A stretch of 64,000 bases of DNA from Citrifermentans bemidjiense Bem (GCF_000020725.1 NC_011146.1:1-64000); one strand, 5' to 3'; shown: positions 24,012-32,831, counted from the first letter of the stretch. Numbers and translations: made by a program. Notes: a model not told the origin generated them from the sequence alone.

Positions 24012-24965
24012 ATGCTCAGGCTTTTCAGCATAGACAACGGGCTAATAAAGGAGATGGACTTTGAGAAAAGCGATCTCCCCAATCAGATCCTGCATGCCGA
24101 CTGGATCGACGCCCATGAGCCGGATGACGAAGAGAGGGACCTGCTCGAGCTGTTGCTGCACACCGACATTCCGGAGTCCGACGAGGTGGACGAGATCGAG
24201 ATCTCAGCCCGCTGCTTCGTGGACCAGGCCGGGATACACGTGCATCCCCTGTTCCTTTCCCAGAGCGAGGGGCGCCACGTGACGCTCACCGTCGCCTGTA
24301 TTCTGCAAAGCAAGCACCTGATCACCATCCGGGAAGGGGACCTCGCCGACTTCCGGCTCCTGCGCATGCGCGCCAGGAGAGGGCAGGTGGAATGCCGCAC
24401 CCCGTCCGAGCTTCTCGTGCTGCTCCTGGACCAGAAGGTAGAGAACCACGCGGACACCCTGGAGGACATCCACCGCCAGCTGGAAGGGGTAAGCCACCTG
24501 GTGCTCGAAGACGATGATTCCGAGTTGGAAGACGCCATCAGCAAGCTCGCCAAGCTCGAGGACAGCAACGGAAAGATCCGGCTCTGCCTGATGGATACCC
24601 AGAGGGACATCTCGTTCCTTTTGCGGCACCTGCGCGACCGGGCCGATCAGAGCGAGACGCTGCGTGAGATCGCCCGCGACGTCGAGACCCTTATGTCGCA
24701 TACCACCTTCCTTTTCGATAAGATCAACTTCCTGATGGACTCCACCCAGGGTTTCATCAACATCGAGCAGAACCAGATCATCAAGATCTTTTCCATCGCA
24801 GCCGTGGTCTTCCTCCCCCCTACCCTCGTCGCCAGCATCTACGGGATGAACTTCGACGTGATGCCCGAGCTGAAACTCTCTTTCGGCTACCCCTGGGCTC
24901 TCGCGCTGATGATTCTCTCAGGCATCGCTCCCTACTGGTACTTCAAGCGCAAGGGTTGGCTCTAA
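24012..24965 (+). CDS. CorA-family divalent cation transporter
   Basis: The 317-residue protein has a long acidic, helical cytoplasmic domain (1-255). Two C-terminal membrane segments are joined by the YGMNF loop, which is the selectivity signature of CorA-type Mg2+/Co2+ channels. The end is the usual basic FKRKGWL. Length and layout fit the family. Whether it carries Mg2+, Co2+ or Zn2+ (ZntB branch) is not decided. It stands alone after the hemE terminator, with GGGAG before ATG. Confidence 0.92.
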   Translation: MLRLFSIDNGLIKEMDFEKSDLPNQILHADWIDAHEPDDEERDLLELLLHTDIPESDEVDEIEISARCFVDQAGIHVHPLFLSQSEGRHVTLTVACILQSKHLITIREGDLADFRLLRMRARRGQVECRTPSELLVLLLDQKVENHADTLEDIHRQLEGVSHLVLEDDDSELEDAISKLAKLEDSNGKIRLCLMDTQRDISFLLRHLRDRADQSETLREIARDVETLMSHTTFLFDKINFLMDSTQGFINIEQNQIIKIFSIAAVVFLPPTLVASIYGMNFDVMPELKLSFGYPWALALMILSGIAPYWYFKRKGWL

Positions 24966-25220
24966 AACTACATAATTCAAAGTCAAAGAGACAGGGCTGC
25001 CGTCGCGAAAGGCACACTGTCAGTTGCACCGCTGCCCGATACCGTTCCTCAGTCTGGACCGACCCTCACAACAATCCCTCAAGAGTGTTCTTGCTGCTGC
25101 CGATAGATCCAACAGGTATTGTGGTGACTGCGAGACTGCAGCTTCACACTCAGTAAAGAGGCCGTTCGTCCCGTCGCAGCCCCCCAAGGGACGGCAGCGT
25201 CAGCACGAGAAGGAAGGAAG
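24966..25220. other. Intergenic region without recognised features
   Basis: This 255-base gap between the CorA-type gene and the soluble kinase has no clear hairpin terminator, repeat family member or RNA motif. Short open frames in it have no ribosome sites or recognisable composition. Confidence 0.4.
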
Positions 25221-26090
25221 ATGATGTCGCTTCGCGATTGGTGCCGCGACATATTAGCCAGCCACACCGAAGGCTCGTGTCCCGCCGGGGCAGGAAAGGA
25301 CCCCCCCTCCCCTGCCGCCGAGGCTAAGCCGAATGAAGCCTTGCTCGCGCCCGACGAACTGGAAAAGCAGCTGCTGCAAGTCCAGAAGCTTGCCGCGGTA
25401 GGCGTCCTGGCGGGGAGCATCGCGCACGACCTGAACAACCTCATGATGGGGATCAGCGGCAACCTTGAACTCTTGCGCCAGGCAAAAGAACCGGACGCCG
25501 CCTCGCAAAAATACATGGACAACGCACTCGATGCCTCCAGGCGCGCGGCGAACCTGAGCCGCCAGATGCTCGCCTTCTCCAGGAAAGGGAGTCAGGAGGT
25601 GAAGTCGGTCGATCTCAACCGGCTGGTTGCCGAAAACCTGGAGCTGATGAAGGGGTCGATGCGCAAGGGCATCTCCCTCTCGGTTCGGTTGGAACCGGAG
25701 CTTCCCCCTATAGAGGCGGAACCGGGCAAGATGCAGCAGCTGATCGTGAACCTGGTAACCAACGCGGCCGAGGCGCTAGGGGAAACGGGCGCCATCGGCG
25801 TGTCGACGGGTGTGGGGGAGCTGCCTGCAGCGGAATTCACCTGGAGCCGAGTCGAGCCGAAGCCGGCTTCCGGGCGCTTCGTGTTCATCGAGGTGTCAGA
25901 CAGTGGCTGCGGGATGGACGGGGAAACCAGTGACCGTATGTTCGACCCCTTATTCTCCACCAAGGCGGCCGGCAGAGGGTTGGGGCTTACCGCGGTGCAC
26001 GCGATCGTGAAAGCGAGCGGCGGCGCCATCCTCGCAGATACTGCCCCAGGGGAAGGGACCACGATCAGAGCCTTCCTTCCGGCCCCTTGA
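25221..26090 (+). CDS. Soluble sensor histidine kinase
   Basis: The 289-residue protein lacks membrane segments and any clear sensor domain. After about 45 residues of low-complexity leader, the kinase core begins, with His69 in GSIAHDLNNLMMGISGNLELL (the NtrB/PAS-kinase subtype). Asn and Gly boxes of the ATPase follow (NLVTNAAEAL, SDSGCGMDGE, GRGLGLTAVHAIV). A purine-rich AAGGAAGGAAG precedes ATG. There is no receiver or regulator beside it, so it is an orphan kinase. Confidence 0.85.
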   Translation: MMSLRDWCRDILASHTEGSCPAGAGKDPPSPAAEAKPNEALLAPDELEKQLLQVQKLAAVGVLAGSIAHDLNNLMMGISGNLELLRQAKEPDAASQKYMDNALDASRRAANLSRQMLAFSRKGSQEVKSVDLNRLVAENLELMKGSMRKGISLSVRLEPELPPIEAEPGKMQQLIVNLVTNAAEALGETGAIGVSTGVGELPAAEFTWSRVEPKPASGRFVFIEVSDSGCGMDGETSDRMFDPLFSTKAAGRGLGLTAVHAIVKASGGAILADTAPGEGTTIRAFLPAP

Positions 26091-26100
26091 TGAATAAAAA

Positions 26101-26149
26101 AAAGGGGACAGGCTACTTTTTGATTTGAAAAAGTAGCCTGTCCCCCTTT
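26101..26149. repeat. GGGGACAGGCTAC hairpin, copy 1
   Basis: AAAGGGGACAGGCTAC plus a T-run is mirrored by an A-run and GTAGCCTGTCCCC, with a short GATTTG loop. The arms match over about 20 bases. Copies also lie at 49602, 49724 and 60252. It stands between the soluble kinase and the GIY-YIG gene and could act as a terminator in either direction. Confidence 0.85.
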
Positions 26150-26172
26150 CCTGGATTTAAGAGAAAACTCAA

Positions 26173-26454
26173 ATGAATTGGCAGGTTTATATCATCCTTT
26201 GCTCGGATGGCACCTTTTACACGGGGATAACCACAGACATCGCGCGGCGCCTGCGGCAGCATGCGACCGGCAGCGGAGCGAAGTATTTCCGGGGGCGCCG
26301 CCCCGAGGAAGTGCTTTTCCTGGAAGGGGGCCACGACAGGAGCAGCGCCAGCAGGCGGGAATTGTACATCAAGGGCCTGAGCCGCGCCGGCAAACAGGCC
26401 CTTTTGCAAACTGCGGCAAAGCCGGTGCCGCATCTTCTTCATCTCTCCAGTTAA
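26173..26454 (+). CDS. GIY-YIG domain nuclease-like protein (YhbQ type)
   Basis: The 93-residue protein is a stand-alone GIY-YIG domain. The VYIILCSDGTFYTGITTD stretch gives the first two motif strands, Arg lies in ARRLRQHATG, and Glu in SRRELYIKGL. This small class (UPF0213/YhbQ) is a putative endonuclease fold of unsettled role. It follows a hairpin repeat by 23 bases and converges with the peroxidase gene, whose stop is only 24 bases away. Confidence 0.88.
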   Translation: MNWQVYIILCSDGTFYTGITTDIARRLRQHATGSGAKYFRGRRPEEVLFLEGGHDRSSASRRELYIKGLSRAGKQALLQTAAKPVPHLLHLSS

Positions 26455-26478
26455 ACCTCTCCTTCAATATCTCACCTA

Positions 26479-27516
26479 TCACTTTAGCTGCGGATGCGGG
26501 GTCTGGTCCGAACTCGGCGGAAGCAGAGGGTAATCAATCTTAGGTTGTTTTCCCGTCAGGCTCTTTAGGAATGCGACGGTGTCGTTCACTTCCGTCTCGT
26601 TCAATTTCATTCCCAGTTGCGCAGACCCCATCACCACCACCGCATCCTTGAGGCTCCACACCTTTCCGGAATGGAAATAGGGTTGGGTGAGCGCGACGTT
26701 CCTGAGCGACGGCGCCCGGAAAACGTACTTATCGCTGGCGGTATTGGTCACCTTGAAACGCCCCGTGTCGCTTTCCGGGCGGATCTCTGCAGTGGGTATC
26801 TCACGGACGCCGAAGGGGTAGTAGGCGGCACCGCCGATGTTGATTCCCCCGTGGCAGGCGGCGCACCCTTTCTCCATGAAGACACCAAGGCCAGTCTGCT
26901 CGCGCGCGTTGAGAGCGCTGGGTTCGCCGTTGAGGAAGTGGTCGAACGGGGCATCCGGAGTTACCAGTGTCGCCTCGAACACCTCGATAGCCTTCGCCAT
27001 GTTGTCGAAGGTGACCGGATCGCGGTACCCGGGAAAAGCCGCCTCGAAGAGGGCTGGATATCCCGGGATGTTCTTCAAGGTTCTAACTACCAGCTCGGGA
27101 TTGCTGTTCATCTCTACGGACGCCTGCACCGGGCCCTTGGCCTGGGTCTGCAGGTCCTTGGCCCTGCCATCCCAGAACTGGGCTACGTTGTAGACGGCGT
27201 TGAAAACGGTGGGGGCGTTGCGGGGGCCTTTCTGCCAGCCGTGGCCGACCGAGGTTTCCTGGAGGTCCGCGCCTCCCAACCCTACGTTATGGCAGGTGTT
27301 GCAGCTGATGAGTTGCGAGGTGGAGAGGCGGGGATCGAAGAAGAGCATTCTCCCTAGGTCGACCTTGGCCTTGGTGGCCTCGTTCCCTTTGATGGCCGGG
27401 GCCTGTGCCGGGATGGGCTTGAAGGTGGCCTGGGCCTTGGACATCGTTTCCTTCGCAGTGGCATCGACGCAGCCGGGAAGCAGTGGCAGGAGCAGTATGA
27501 TCCATTTGCCTTTCAT
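26479..27516 (-). CDS. Diheme cytochrome c peroxidase (CcpA/MacA-like lipoprotein)
   Basis: The 345-residue protein has two haem c sites, CNTCH near residue 73 and CAACH near 220, typical of bacterial diheme peroxidases that reduce hydrogen peroxide with electrons from cytochromes. In Geobacter the related MacA also passes electrons between cytochromes. A short hydrophobic leader ends in LLPGC, a lipobox, so it is probably lipid-anchored and exported. ATG 27516 is chosen because GGAGG lies 5 bases upstream and overlaps the longer in-frame start at 27528. It converges with the GIY-YIG gene. Confidence 0.9.
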   Translation of the reverse strand: MKGKWIILLLPLLPGCVDATAKETMSKAQATFKPIPAQAPAIKGNEATKAKVDLGRMLFFDPRLSTSQLISCNTCHNVGLGGADLQETSVGHGWQKGPRNAPTVFNAVYNVAQFWDGRAKDLQTQAKGPVQASVEMNSNPELVVRTLKNIPGYPALFEAAFPGYRDPVTFDNMAKAIEVFEATLVTPDAPFDHFLNGEPSALNAREQTGLGVFMEKGCAACHGGINIGGAAYYPFGVREIPTAEIRPESDTGRFKVTNTASDKYVFRAPSLRNVALTQPYFHSGKVWSLKDAVVVMGSAQLGMKLNETEVNDTVAFLKSLTGKQPKIDYPLLPPSSDQTPHPQLK

Positions 27517-27636
27517 GTACGCCTCCATTAACCGGTTAGATTGGAAGACGAGTTAAAACATACTCATTTGAGATGGGGTGTCAACCGGAACGGCAATAGG
27601 AATGGGATGATGGAGGCGAGGGGGCGGGTGGAAAAG

Positions 27637-27660
27637 AGGGGGCGCCTTGCGGCGCCCCCT
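27637..27660 (-). terminator. Terminator after nfnB
   Basis: AGGGGGCGCC and GGCGCCCCCT form a perfect 10-bp stem with a 4-base loop. Read on the minus strand it is followed by CTTTTCC. It lies 23 bases after the nfnB stop. Confidence 0.85.
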
Positions 27661-27682
27661 AGGCTGTTCCTGCTAGCTCTGG

Positions 27683-29092
27683 CTAGCCTTTCAGGTACTT
27701 GTCGATAGCGGCTGCGGCGCGCTTGCCGTCGCCCATGGCCAGGATGACCGTGGCCCCGCCCCTGACGATGTCGCCGCCGGCGAAGACGCCGGGGATGCTG
27801 GTCTCCCCTTCGTCGTTGGTGACGATGTTGCCCCACTTGTTGAGGGTGAGGTCGGGAGCCGTCGCGGTGAGGAGCGGGTTCGCGCTGGTGCCGACGGCGT
27901 TGATGACGATTCCGGCGGGAAGGTCGAACTCGGAGCCTTCTATGGCCTGGGGCCTGCGGCGGCCTGAGTCGTCGGCGGGGCCGAGCTCCATCTTCTGGCA
28001 GCGCAAGGCGGAGACCCAGCCGTCCTCGGTGGCGACGATGGCGACGGGGGCGGTGAGCATGATGAACTCAACACCTTCCTCCTTGGCGTGCTTGATCTCT
28101 TCGACCCTGGCAGGCATCTCGGTCTCGCTGCGGCGGTAGACGATCATGGCGCGCTTGGCGCCCAACCTGCGGGCGGTACGCACGCAGTCCATGGCGGTGT
28201 TGCCGCCGCCGATCACCGCTACCTCGTCCCGCTGCAGGATCGGGGTGGAGCTGTCGGCCCTGCGCCCGGCTTCCATGAGGTTCACGCGGGTGAGGAACTC
28301 ATTGGCGGCGTAGACCCCCTTCAGGTTCTCGCCCATGATGTTCAGCATGGTGGGAAGGCCCGCGCCGTTGGCGATGAAGACGGCGTCGAACTCGCTGCGC
28401 AGCTGCGGAATGGTGAGGGTCTTGCCGATGATGACGTTGCACTCGATGGCAACCCCCATCCGGCTCAGCACCGCCACCTCGCGATCGATGATTTCCTTGG
28501 GAAGCCGGAACTCGGGGATGCCGTAGCGGAGCACCCCGCCGGTGTCGTGCAGCGCTTCGAAGATGGTCACCTTGTGCCCCTGCCGGGCCAACTCACCGGC
28601 GGCGGTGAGTCCTGCCGGGCCGCAGCCGACCACGGCCACCGATTTGCCGGTCGGCTTCGGCGCATCTTCCGTTATCAGCTCGTCGGGATGTTGCATGGCC
28701 CAGTCGGCCACGTAGCGCTCCAGGTAGCCGATTGCCACCGCGTCCCCCTTCTTGCCGCGCACGCAGAGCGCCTCGCACTGCGTTTCCTGGGGACAGACCC
28801 TGCCGCAGACCGCAGGAAGCGCGTTGTCGCCGCGCAGTACCTGGGCCGCCCTGGGCATGTCGTCGCTTGCCAGCGCGTCGATGAATTCGGGAATGGAGAC
28901 GCCGACCGGGCACCCGGCCACACAGTTCCTGCTTTTGCACTGCAGGCAGCGCTGCGCCTCGGCGACCGCCTGATCAGGACTGAGCCCTTGGTTCACCTCT
29001 TCGAAATTCTTGCTTCTCTCGTCCGCCGGAAGCTCCGGCATGTGGACCCTCTCTATAGCCATCCTCTCTTTGGGGGACAAATCGTTGCTCAC
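27683..29092 (-). CDS. nfnB: NfnB: NADPH-binding large subunit of the NfnAB transhydrogenase
   Basis: The 469-residue flavoprotein has the N-terminal Cys clusters of glutamate-synthase small-subunit-like proteins (CLQCKSRNCVAGCPVG, then CGRVCPQETQCEALC). Two nucleotide-binding folds follow: VGCGPAGLTAAGELA and IGGGNTAMDCVRTARRLG. Paired with the gene just upstream it matches NfnAB, which couples NADH and reduced ferredoxin to NADP+ reduction by electron bifurcation. It begins at a GTG that overlaps the nfnA stop by four bases. A lone protein of this family could be called a glutamate synthase, but no GltB large subunit is present. Confidence 0.88.
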   Translation of the reverse strand: MSNDLSPKERMAIERVHMPELPADERSKNFEEVNQGLSPDQAVAEAQRCLQCKSRNCVAGCPVGVSIPEFIDALASDDMPRAAQVLRGDNALPAVCGRVCPQETQCEALCVRGKKGDAVAIGYLERYVADWAMQHPDELITEDAPKPTGKSVAVVGCGPAGLTAAGELARQGHKVTIFEALHDTGGVLRYGIPEFRLPKEIIDREVAVLSRMGVAIECNVIIGKTLTIPQLRSEFDAVFIANGAGLPTMLNIMGENLKGVYAANEFLTRVNLMEAGRRADSSTPILQRDEVAVIGGGNTAMDCVRTARRLGAKRAMIVYRRSETEMPARVEEIKHAKEEGVEFIMLTAPVAIVATEDGWVSALRCQKMELGPADDSGRRRPQAIEGSEFDLPAGIVINAVGTSANPLLTATAPDLTLNKWGNIVTNDEGETSIPGVFAGGDIVRGGATVILAMGDGKRAAAAIDKYLKG

Positions 29093-29937
29093 TTTGCTAC
29101 CTCCTTAGCTATCTTGCAATCCGTCGCTGCATGCCTTAGCGCCTCTTCCTTGCGATAGCTGGTGAGGCGGTCGGAAAGCCCGTCGAAATCGACCAGATGC
29201 GCGTCGAATTCAGGGCCGTCAACGCAGGCGAACTTGGTTTCGCTTCCCACCTGCACGCGGCAGCCGCCGCACATACCGGTGCCGTCTATCATGATGGGGT
29301 TCAGGCTGACGATGGTCTCGATGCCCGGCTCGCGGGTCATGTTGGCCACCGCCTTCATCATCGGTACCGGACCTACGGCAAATACCGCCTTGGGCGCGCG
29401 CGCCGGGTCGGCGATCATCTCGCCGAGCGGCCCGGTCACGAACCCTTTGGAGCCGAGGCTGCCGTCCTCGGTCGTGATCAGCAGGTTTTTCGAGAGTGCG
29501 CCCAACTCTTCCGCCAGGATGACGTAGCGGCTGGAGCGTCCGCCGATGATGGTGGTGATTTCGTTTCCTGCCTCCGCCAGAGCTTTCACCAGCGGGAAGA
29601 GGACCGCGGTGCCGACGCCGCCGCCCACACAGGCGACGCGGCCCCAGTTGGTTATGTGCGTCTCCTTGCCCAGCGGCCCGGCTACGTCGCGAATGGACCC
29701 GCCAACTGGGGTGTCGACAATCTTGCGGGTTGAGGCGCCTATGGCCTGGATGAAAAGGGTGATGGTGCCGGCCTCGGGGTCGGCATCACCGATTGTCAAA
29801 GGGATGCGCTCCTCGCCTTGCGCCAGCCTGACCATGACGAACTGCCCTGCCTTTCTGGCGCGCGCGATCCGTGGTGCCACCAGCACCATCTTGTGGAGGT
29901 TTTCCGCTAGTATCTCGTTGCTTACGACTTCGAACAT
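29089..29937 (-). CDS. nfnA: NfnA: ferredoxin-NADP+ reductase-like subunit
   Basis: The 282-residue protein has an FAD-binding domain (ARKAGQFVMVRLAQGEERIPLTI), an NAD-binding domain (CVGGGVGTAVLFPLVKAL) and a C-terminal [2Fe-2S] set (MCGGCRVQVG with a later Cys in KFACVDGPEFD). This is the dihydroorotate dehydrogenase PyrK-like layout of NfnA. ATG 29937 is favoured because AAGGTGA lies 5 bases before it; the GTG at 29946 overlaps that site. It is the first gene of the nfnAB unit. Confidence 0.88.
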   Translation of the reverse strand: MFEVVSNEILAENLHKMVLVAPRIARARKAGQFVMVRLAQGEERIPLTIGDADPEAGTITLFIQAIGASTRKIVDTPVGGSIRDVAGPLGKETHITNWGRVACVGGGVGTAVLFPLVKALAEAGNEITTIIGGRSSRYVILAEELGALSKNLLITTEDGSLGSKGFVTGPLGEMIADPARAPKAVFAVGPVPMMKAVANMTREPGIETIVSLNPIMIDGTGMCGGCRVQVGSETKFACVDGPEFDAHLVDFDGLSDRLTSYRKEEALRHAATDCKIAKEVAK

Positions 29938-29946
29938 GGGGGTCAC

Positions 29947-30216
29947 CTTTTGTCTAAGGGGATTTGCTGCAGATGTGTTGCGATATTGAATACGATATCA
30001 ACAACGGAGGGGATTCCGCAAGGAAGTATACGGAAAGCAAGGGAAAGGCAACTTTGAAAGGCAATTAGAAAGGCAATTAGAAAGGCAATTGACGATTGAC
30101 AATTGACAATTGACAACGAAGACAACGCGGCCAGGTCTCTTCTCCCCACGGAGGCGGGGGAGGGGACTTGTGAGATAGGTTCGACTAACCCTGTAAGAGA
30201 GGATTCCGGCCGGGAG
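29947..30216. other. nfnA upstream region: dyad and tandem repeats
   Basis: An imperfect dyad (GTTGCGATAT and ATATCAAC) at 29978-30002 could be an operator for nfnAB. Three 12-bp tandem units GAAAGGCAATTA follow at 30056-30091 (the last ends in G), running into GACAATTGAC-type units at 30088-30117. No gene is seen. Confidence 0.5.
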
Positions 30217-31092
30217 CTATGCCCGGATCTTATAGGTGGCGCAGAGGATGCCTGCGGAGATGAGTACGATGCCTGCGACGTGGAAGGATTGCAGACGCTC
30301 TCCCAGGAAGATGACGGCAAGGATGGTGCTGAAGGCGGGCATCAGGTGGACGAACTGCCCGCCTATGTGCGGACCGATCTGGCGCAGACCATGATTCCAG
30401 GCGGTGAAGGCGACCACGGAGGCGAGGATGCCGACGTAGGCGATGCTGAGGACGGTCGGCTGGTTCAGCGTCATCAACTGCCCCTGGGCGATCTCCCAGG
30501 CGTAAAAGGGGATGAGCAGCAGCAATCCGGCTACGGTAATACTGAACAGGAACACGAACGGGTTAAGCCCCTGCGGGTAACGCTTGATGGCGACGGAGTA
30601 CAGCCCCCAGGCGATGGCCGCCAGCAGCACCAGCAGGTCGCCATGGTTGAAACTGAGCGTGAGGATGCGGGAAGGATCACCCCGCAATATAATCGCGGCG
30701 ACCCCGATGAGGGAAAGCGCGATGCCGACATGCTGGCGCAGCACGACCCGTTGGCCGTAGAAGATGCGGGCGAACATGAGGATGAAGATGGGGATGGCGG
30801 AATTGACCAGCGCCGCGTTGATGGCGGTGGTGTAGTGCATCGCGGTGTAGATGAGGAAGTTGAAGAGCGTGACCCCGAAGAGACCGCAGACGGCGATTAG
30901 CCCGAGGTTTGCCCGCACGATAGGCCATTCCCTGCGCAAACGCGGCAGCACGACGGGGAGAAGCACCACCAGCGCGACCACCCAGCGCCAGAAAACGAAA
31001 CCGGCAGGAGGTATTACATTGTTCATCGCCCGGCTGATGACGAAGTTGCCGGACCAGATCAGGGCACTCAGGGTGAGGAGGAGATATGGCAT
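30217..31092 (-). CDS. EamA/DMT-family permease
   Basis: The 291-residue protein has about ten hydrophobic segments in two homologous halves, the layout of the drug/metabolite transporter superfamily (two EamA domains). The first begins LLTLSALIWSGNFVISRAM and the second near LAAIAWGLYSVAIKR. Members export amino acids, metabolites or drugs; the substrate here is unknown. It lies upstream of nfnA on the same strand but is separated by 280 bases of repeats, so it is probably a separate unit. Confidence 0.9.
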   Translation of the reverse strand: MPYLLLTLSALIWSGNFVISRAMNNVIPPAGFVFWRWVVALVVLLPVVLPRLRREWPIVRANLGLIAVCGLFGVTLFNFLIYTAMHYTTAINAALVNSAIPIFILMFARIFYGQRVVLRQHVGIALSLIGVAAIILRGDPSRILTLSFNHGDLLVLLAAIAWGLYSVAIKRYPQGLNPFVFLFSITVAGLLLLIPFYAWEIAQGQLMTLNQPTVLSIAYVGILASVVAFTAWNHGLRQIGPHIGGQFVHLMPAFSTILAVIFLGERLQSFHVAGIVLISAGILCATYKIRA

Positions 31093-31124
31093 TAGGAATT
31101 CCTACGGTGGGTTGTTCACCCTGT

Positions 31125-31448
31125 TTATAGAGCAAACATTTTAGCCAGAATGGACAAAACTTTTTCCTGGACGTCTTTGGCGAGTTTGCCTTGCTTATGA
31201 ATGAGGCGAGACTTGTCTACCGTTCGTATCTGATCGAGGATGACCTGCCCATCCTTTCCCTTGAATGTGCAGGGAACCCGCGTCGGGTAACCTCTGCCCT
31301 TTGTTGTCATCGGCGCTACGATGACAGTGGCAATATTTTCGTTCATCTCGTCGGGAGAAATAATGAGGCACGGGCGGAATTTGCGAATCTCGCTGCCAAC
31401 CGTAGGGTCAAGATTGACCATGAAGATGTCGAAACGTTTAACTACCAT
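31125..31448 (-). CDS. mazF: MazF/PemK-family toxin
   Basis: The 107-residue protein matches the MazF endoribonuclease fold. The start KRFDIFMVNLDPTVGSEI is followed by KFRPCLIISPDEMN (the RPxLIIS strand) and VIVAPMTTKG with a Thr of the active site. These toxins cut mRNA and are held inactive by a MazE-type partner. ATG 31448 lies 3 bases inside the end of the antitoxin gene; ATG 31454, two codons earlier, is also possible. Translation is coupled to the antitoxin. Confidence 0.9.
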   Translation of the reverse strand: MVVKRFDIFMVNLDPTVGSEIRKFRPCLIISPDEMNENIATVIVAPMTTKGRGYPTRVPCTFKGKDGQVILDQIRTVDKSRLIHKQGKLAKDVQEKVLSILAKMFAL

Positions 31449-31696
31449 TCCCATTCTTCCTTGTCCCAGTCCGTTTGTTCGCCCGGGTCCTCGTCAATCA
31501 TCTTGTCGTCGCCGCACTCGGACATAAGCCTGAATTGTTCAGCCCACCCGTCTCGAGGTTGAGTGGCCGACCGTATCACGATCATTTCGTTCTGTACTTC
31601 CAATTCCACCTCAGTTCCGAGACGACTCTGTTCAAGGAGGATTTTCGGAATACGTACCCCTTGTGAATTACCGATGCGAATAATATTGGTCTTCAT
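31442..31696 (-). CDS. mazE: MazE-like antitoxin (AbrB/SpoVT DNA-binding)
   Basis: The 84-residue protein has an N-terminal swapped-hairpin DNA-binding domain (TNIIRIGNSQGVRIPKILLEQ) and an acidic C-terminal tail rich in D, E and W that would fill the toxin active site. ATG 31696 has GGAGG 8 bases upstream; the longer open frame to 31825 reads through the promoter and is not used. A palindrome at 31744-31755 overlapping the -35 box fits autorepression. Confidence 0.9.
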   Translation of the reverse strand: MKTNIIRIGNSQGVRIPKILLEQSRLGTEVELEVQNEMIVIRSATQPRDGWAEQFRLMSECGDDKMIDEDPGEQTDWDKEEWEW

Positions 31697-31727
31697 AGCG
31701 ATGTCCTCCGTTGTTGAGGGTGGACAC

Positions 31728-31756
31728 ATTGTAATTACGGGCCTGACGCGCGTCAA
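31728..31756 (-). promoter_or_regulatory. mazEF promoter with overlapping palindrome
   Basis: On the minus strand TTGACG (31751-31756) and TACAAT (31728-31733) are separated by exactly 17 bases, a good sigma-70 promoter. The perfect palindrome TGACGCGCGTCA (31744-31755) covers the -35 box and is a likely binding site for the MazE-like antitoxin. Confidence 0.75.
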
Positions 31757-31904
31757 GATTTTTCTAAATGACATGCAACCAGCCAGGGCAATAAACCTGT
31801 TAGGCAGGTGCATAAAATTATTCACTTTCAGCGCCAGTAAGCTACAGTTTCAGCTGGAACACCAACTCATCGCCAGCGCGCCATGGTGCGACAGGTAGAA
31901 CGAA

Positions 31905-31939
31905 AAGAGGGGGAAAGGCATTGTGCCTTTCCCCCTCTT
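31905..31939 (-). terminator. Terminator of the flx-hdr operon
   Basis: AAGAGGGGGAAAGGCA and its exact complement form a 16-bp stem with a 3-base loop. On the minus strand a TTTTCG tract follows. It lies 25 bases after the flxA stop. Confidence 0.9.
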
Positions 31940-31963
31940 CGCTGTTGTGACCCCGCGGCTTTC

Positions 31964-32806
31964 CTAGAACTCCTGCGACATCGCCTTTACTTGGCCGGCG
32001 GTGAAGACCGGGCCGTCTTTGCAGACGTAAACGTTGCCGACGTTGCAGCGGCCGCATTTGCCGACGCCGCACTTCATCCGGTTCTCCAGCGTGGTGTAGA
32101 TCTGGTCGTCGGCGAACCCTAGGCGCTCCAGCACGGGGAGGGTGAACTTGATCATGATTGGCGGTCCGCAGACGAGCGCTACCGTGTTCTCGGAACTGGG
32201 CGCTGCTTCCTCCAGGACGTTGGGGACGAAGCCGACTTTGCCGTGGAAATCCGGTCCGTTCCCGCCGGGATCGACGCACTTCACCAGCCTCACGTCGTCT
32301 CTTTCCTGCCACTCGGCAAGCTCGCGCTTGTAGACCAGATCCGCTTCGGAGCGGGCGCCGTAGACGATGGTGATGTCCTTGAACTTGTCGCGCAGGTCGA
32401 GGCAGTTCCAGATCACGGTCCTAAGCGGCGGGAGCGCGATGCCCCCGGCGATGAATACGAGGCTCTTGCCGAAGAACTGCTCGATGGGGAAGGAGTTGCC
32501 GTAGGGGCCGCGCACGCCGATGGTATCGCCGACCTCCAGTCTCCTGAGCGACTCGGTGACCCTTCCCACGCTCCGGAAGCAGCACTCTATGTACCCTTTC
32601 CTGGTGGGGGCGGAGGCGATGCAGAAGGTGGACTCGCCGGCGCCGAAGGCTGAATACTCGGCGAACTGTCCCGCCCGAAAGCTGAAGTTCTCGCGGACCT
32701 GCTCGTCCTGGAAGACCAGGCGCAGGGTGCGGACATCGGGGGTTTCGTCGACGATGGCCTCGATAGTGGCAAGGTTAGGCAGATAGATGTTGTTCGATTG
32801 GCACAT
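31964..32806 (-). CDS. flxA: FlxA-like NAD(H)-oxidising FAD subunit
   Basis: The 280-residue protein has an FAD-binding domain (SFRAGQFAEYSAFG), an NAD-binding domain (FIAGGIALPPLRTVIW) and a C-terminal [2Fe-2S] set (MKCGVGKCGRCNVG, then a Cys in VCKDGPVF). It belongs with sulfhydrogenase gamma/AsrB-type proteins. As last gene of a hdrCBA-flxDCBA order it corresponds to FlxA, which would feed NADH electrons to the Hdr complex for bifurcation. A terminator hairpin follows. Confidence 0.85.
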   Translation of the reverse strand: MCQSNNIYLPNLATIEAIVDETPDVRTLRLVFQDEQVRENFSFRAGQFAEYSAFGAGESTFCIASAPTRKGYIECCFRSVGRVTESLRRLEVGDTIGVRGPYGNSFPIEQFFGKSLVFIAGGIALPPLRTVIWNCLDLRDKFKDITIVYGARSEADLVYKRELAEWQERDDVRLVKCVDPGGNGPDFHGKVGFVPNVLEEAAPSSENTVALVCGPPIMIKFTLPVLERLGFADDQIYTTLENRMKCGVGKCGRCNVGNVYVCKDGPVFTAGQVKAMSQEF

Positions 32807-32831
32807 GGCTTCTCTCTCGTGTCTCTAAGCT

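Noticed and set aside
27683-29092. Glutamate synthase small subunit (GltD) call
   Set aside because: The protein family fits, but the immediate 4-base overlap with a PyrK-like flavoprotein and the lack of GltB point to NfnB.
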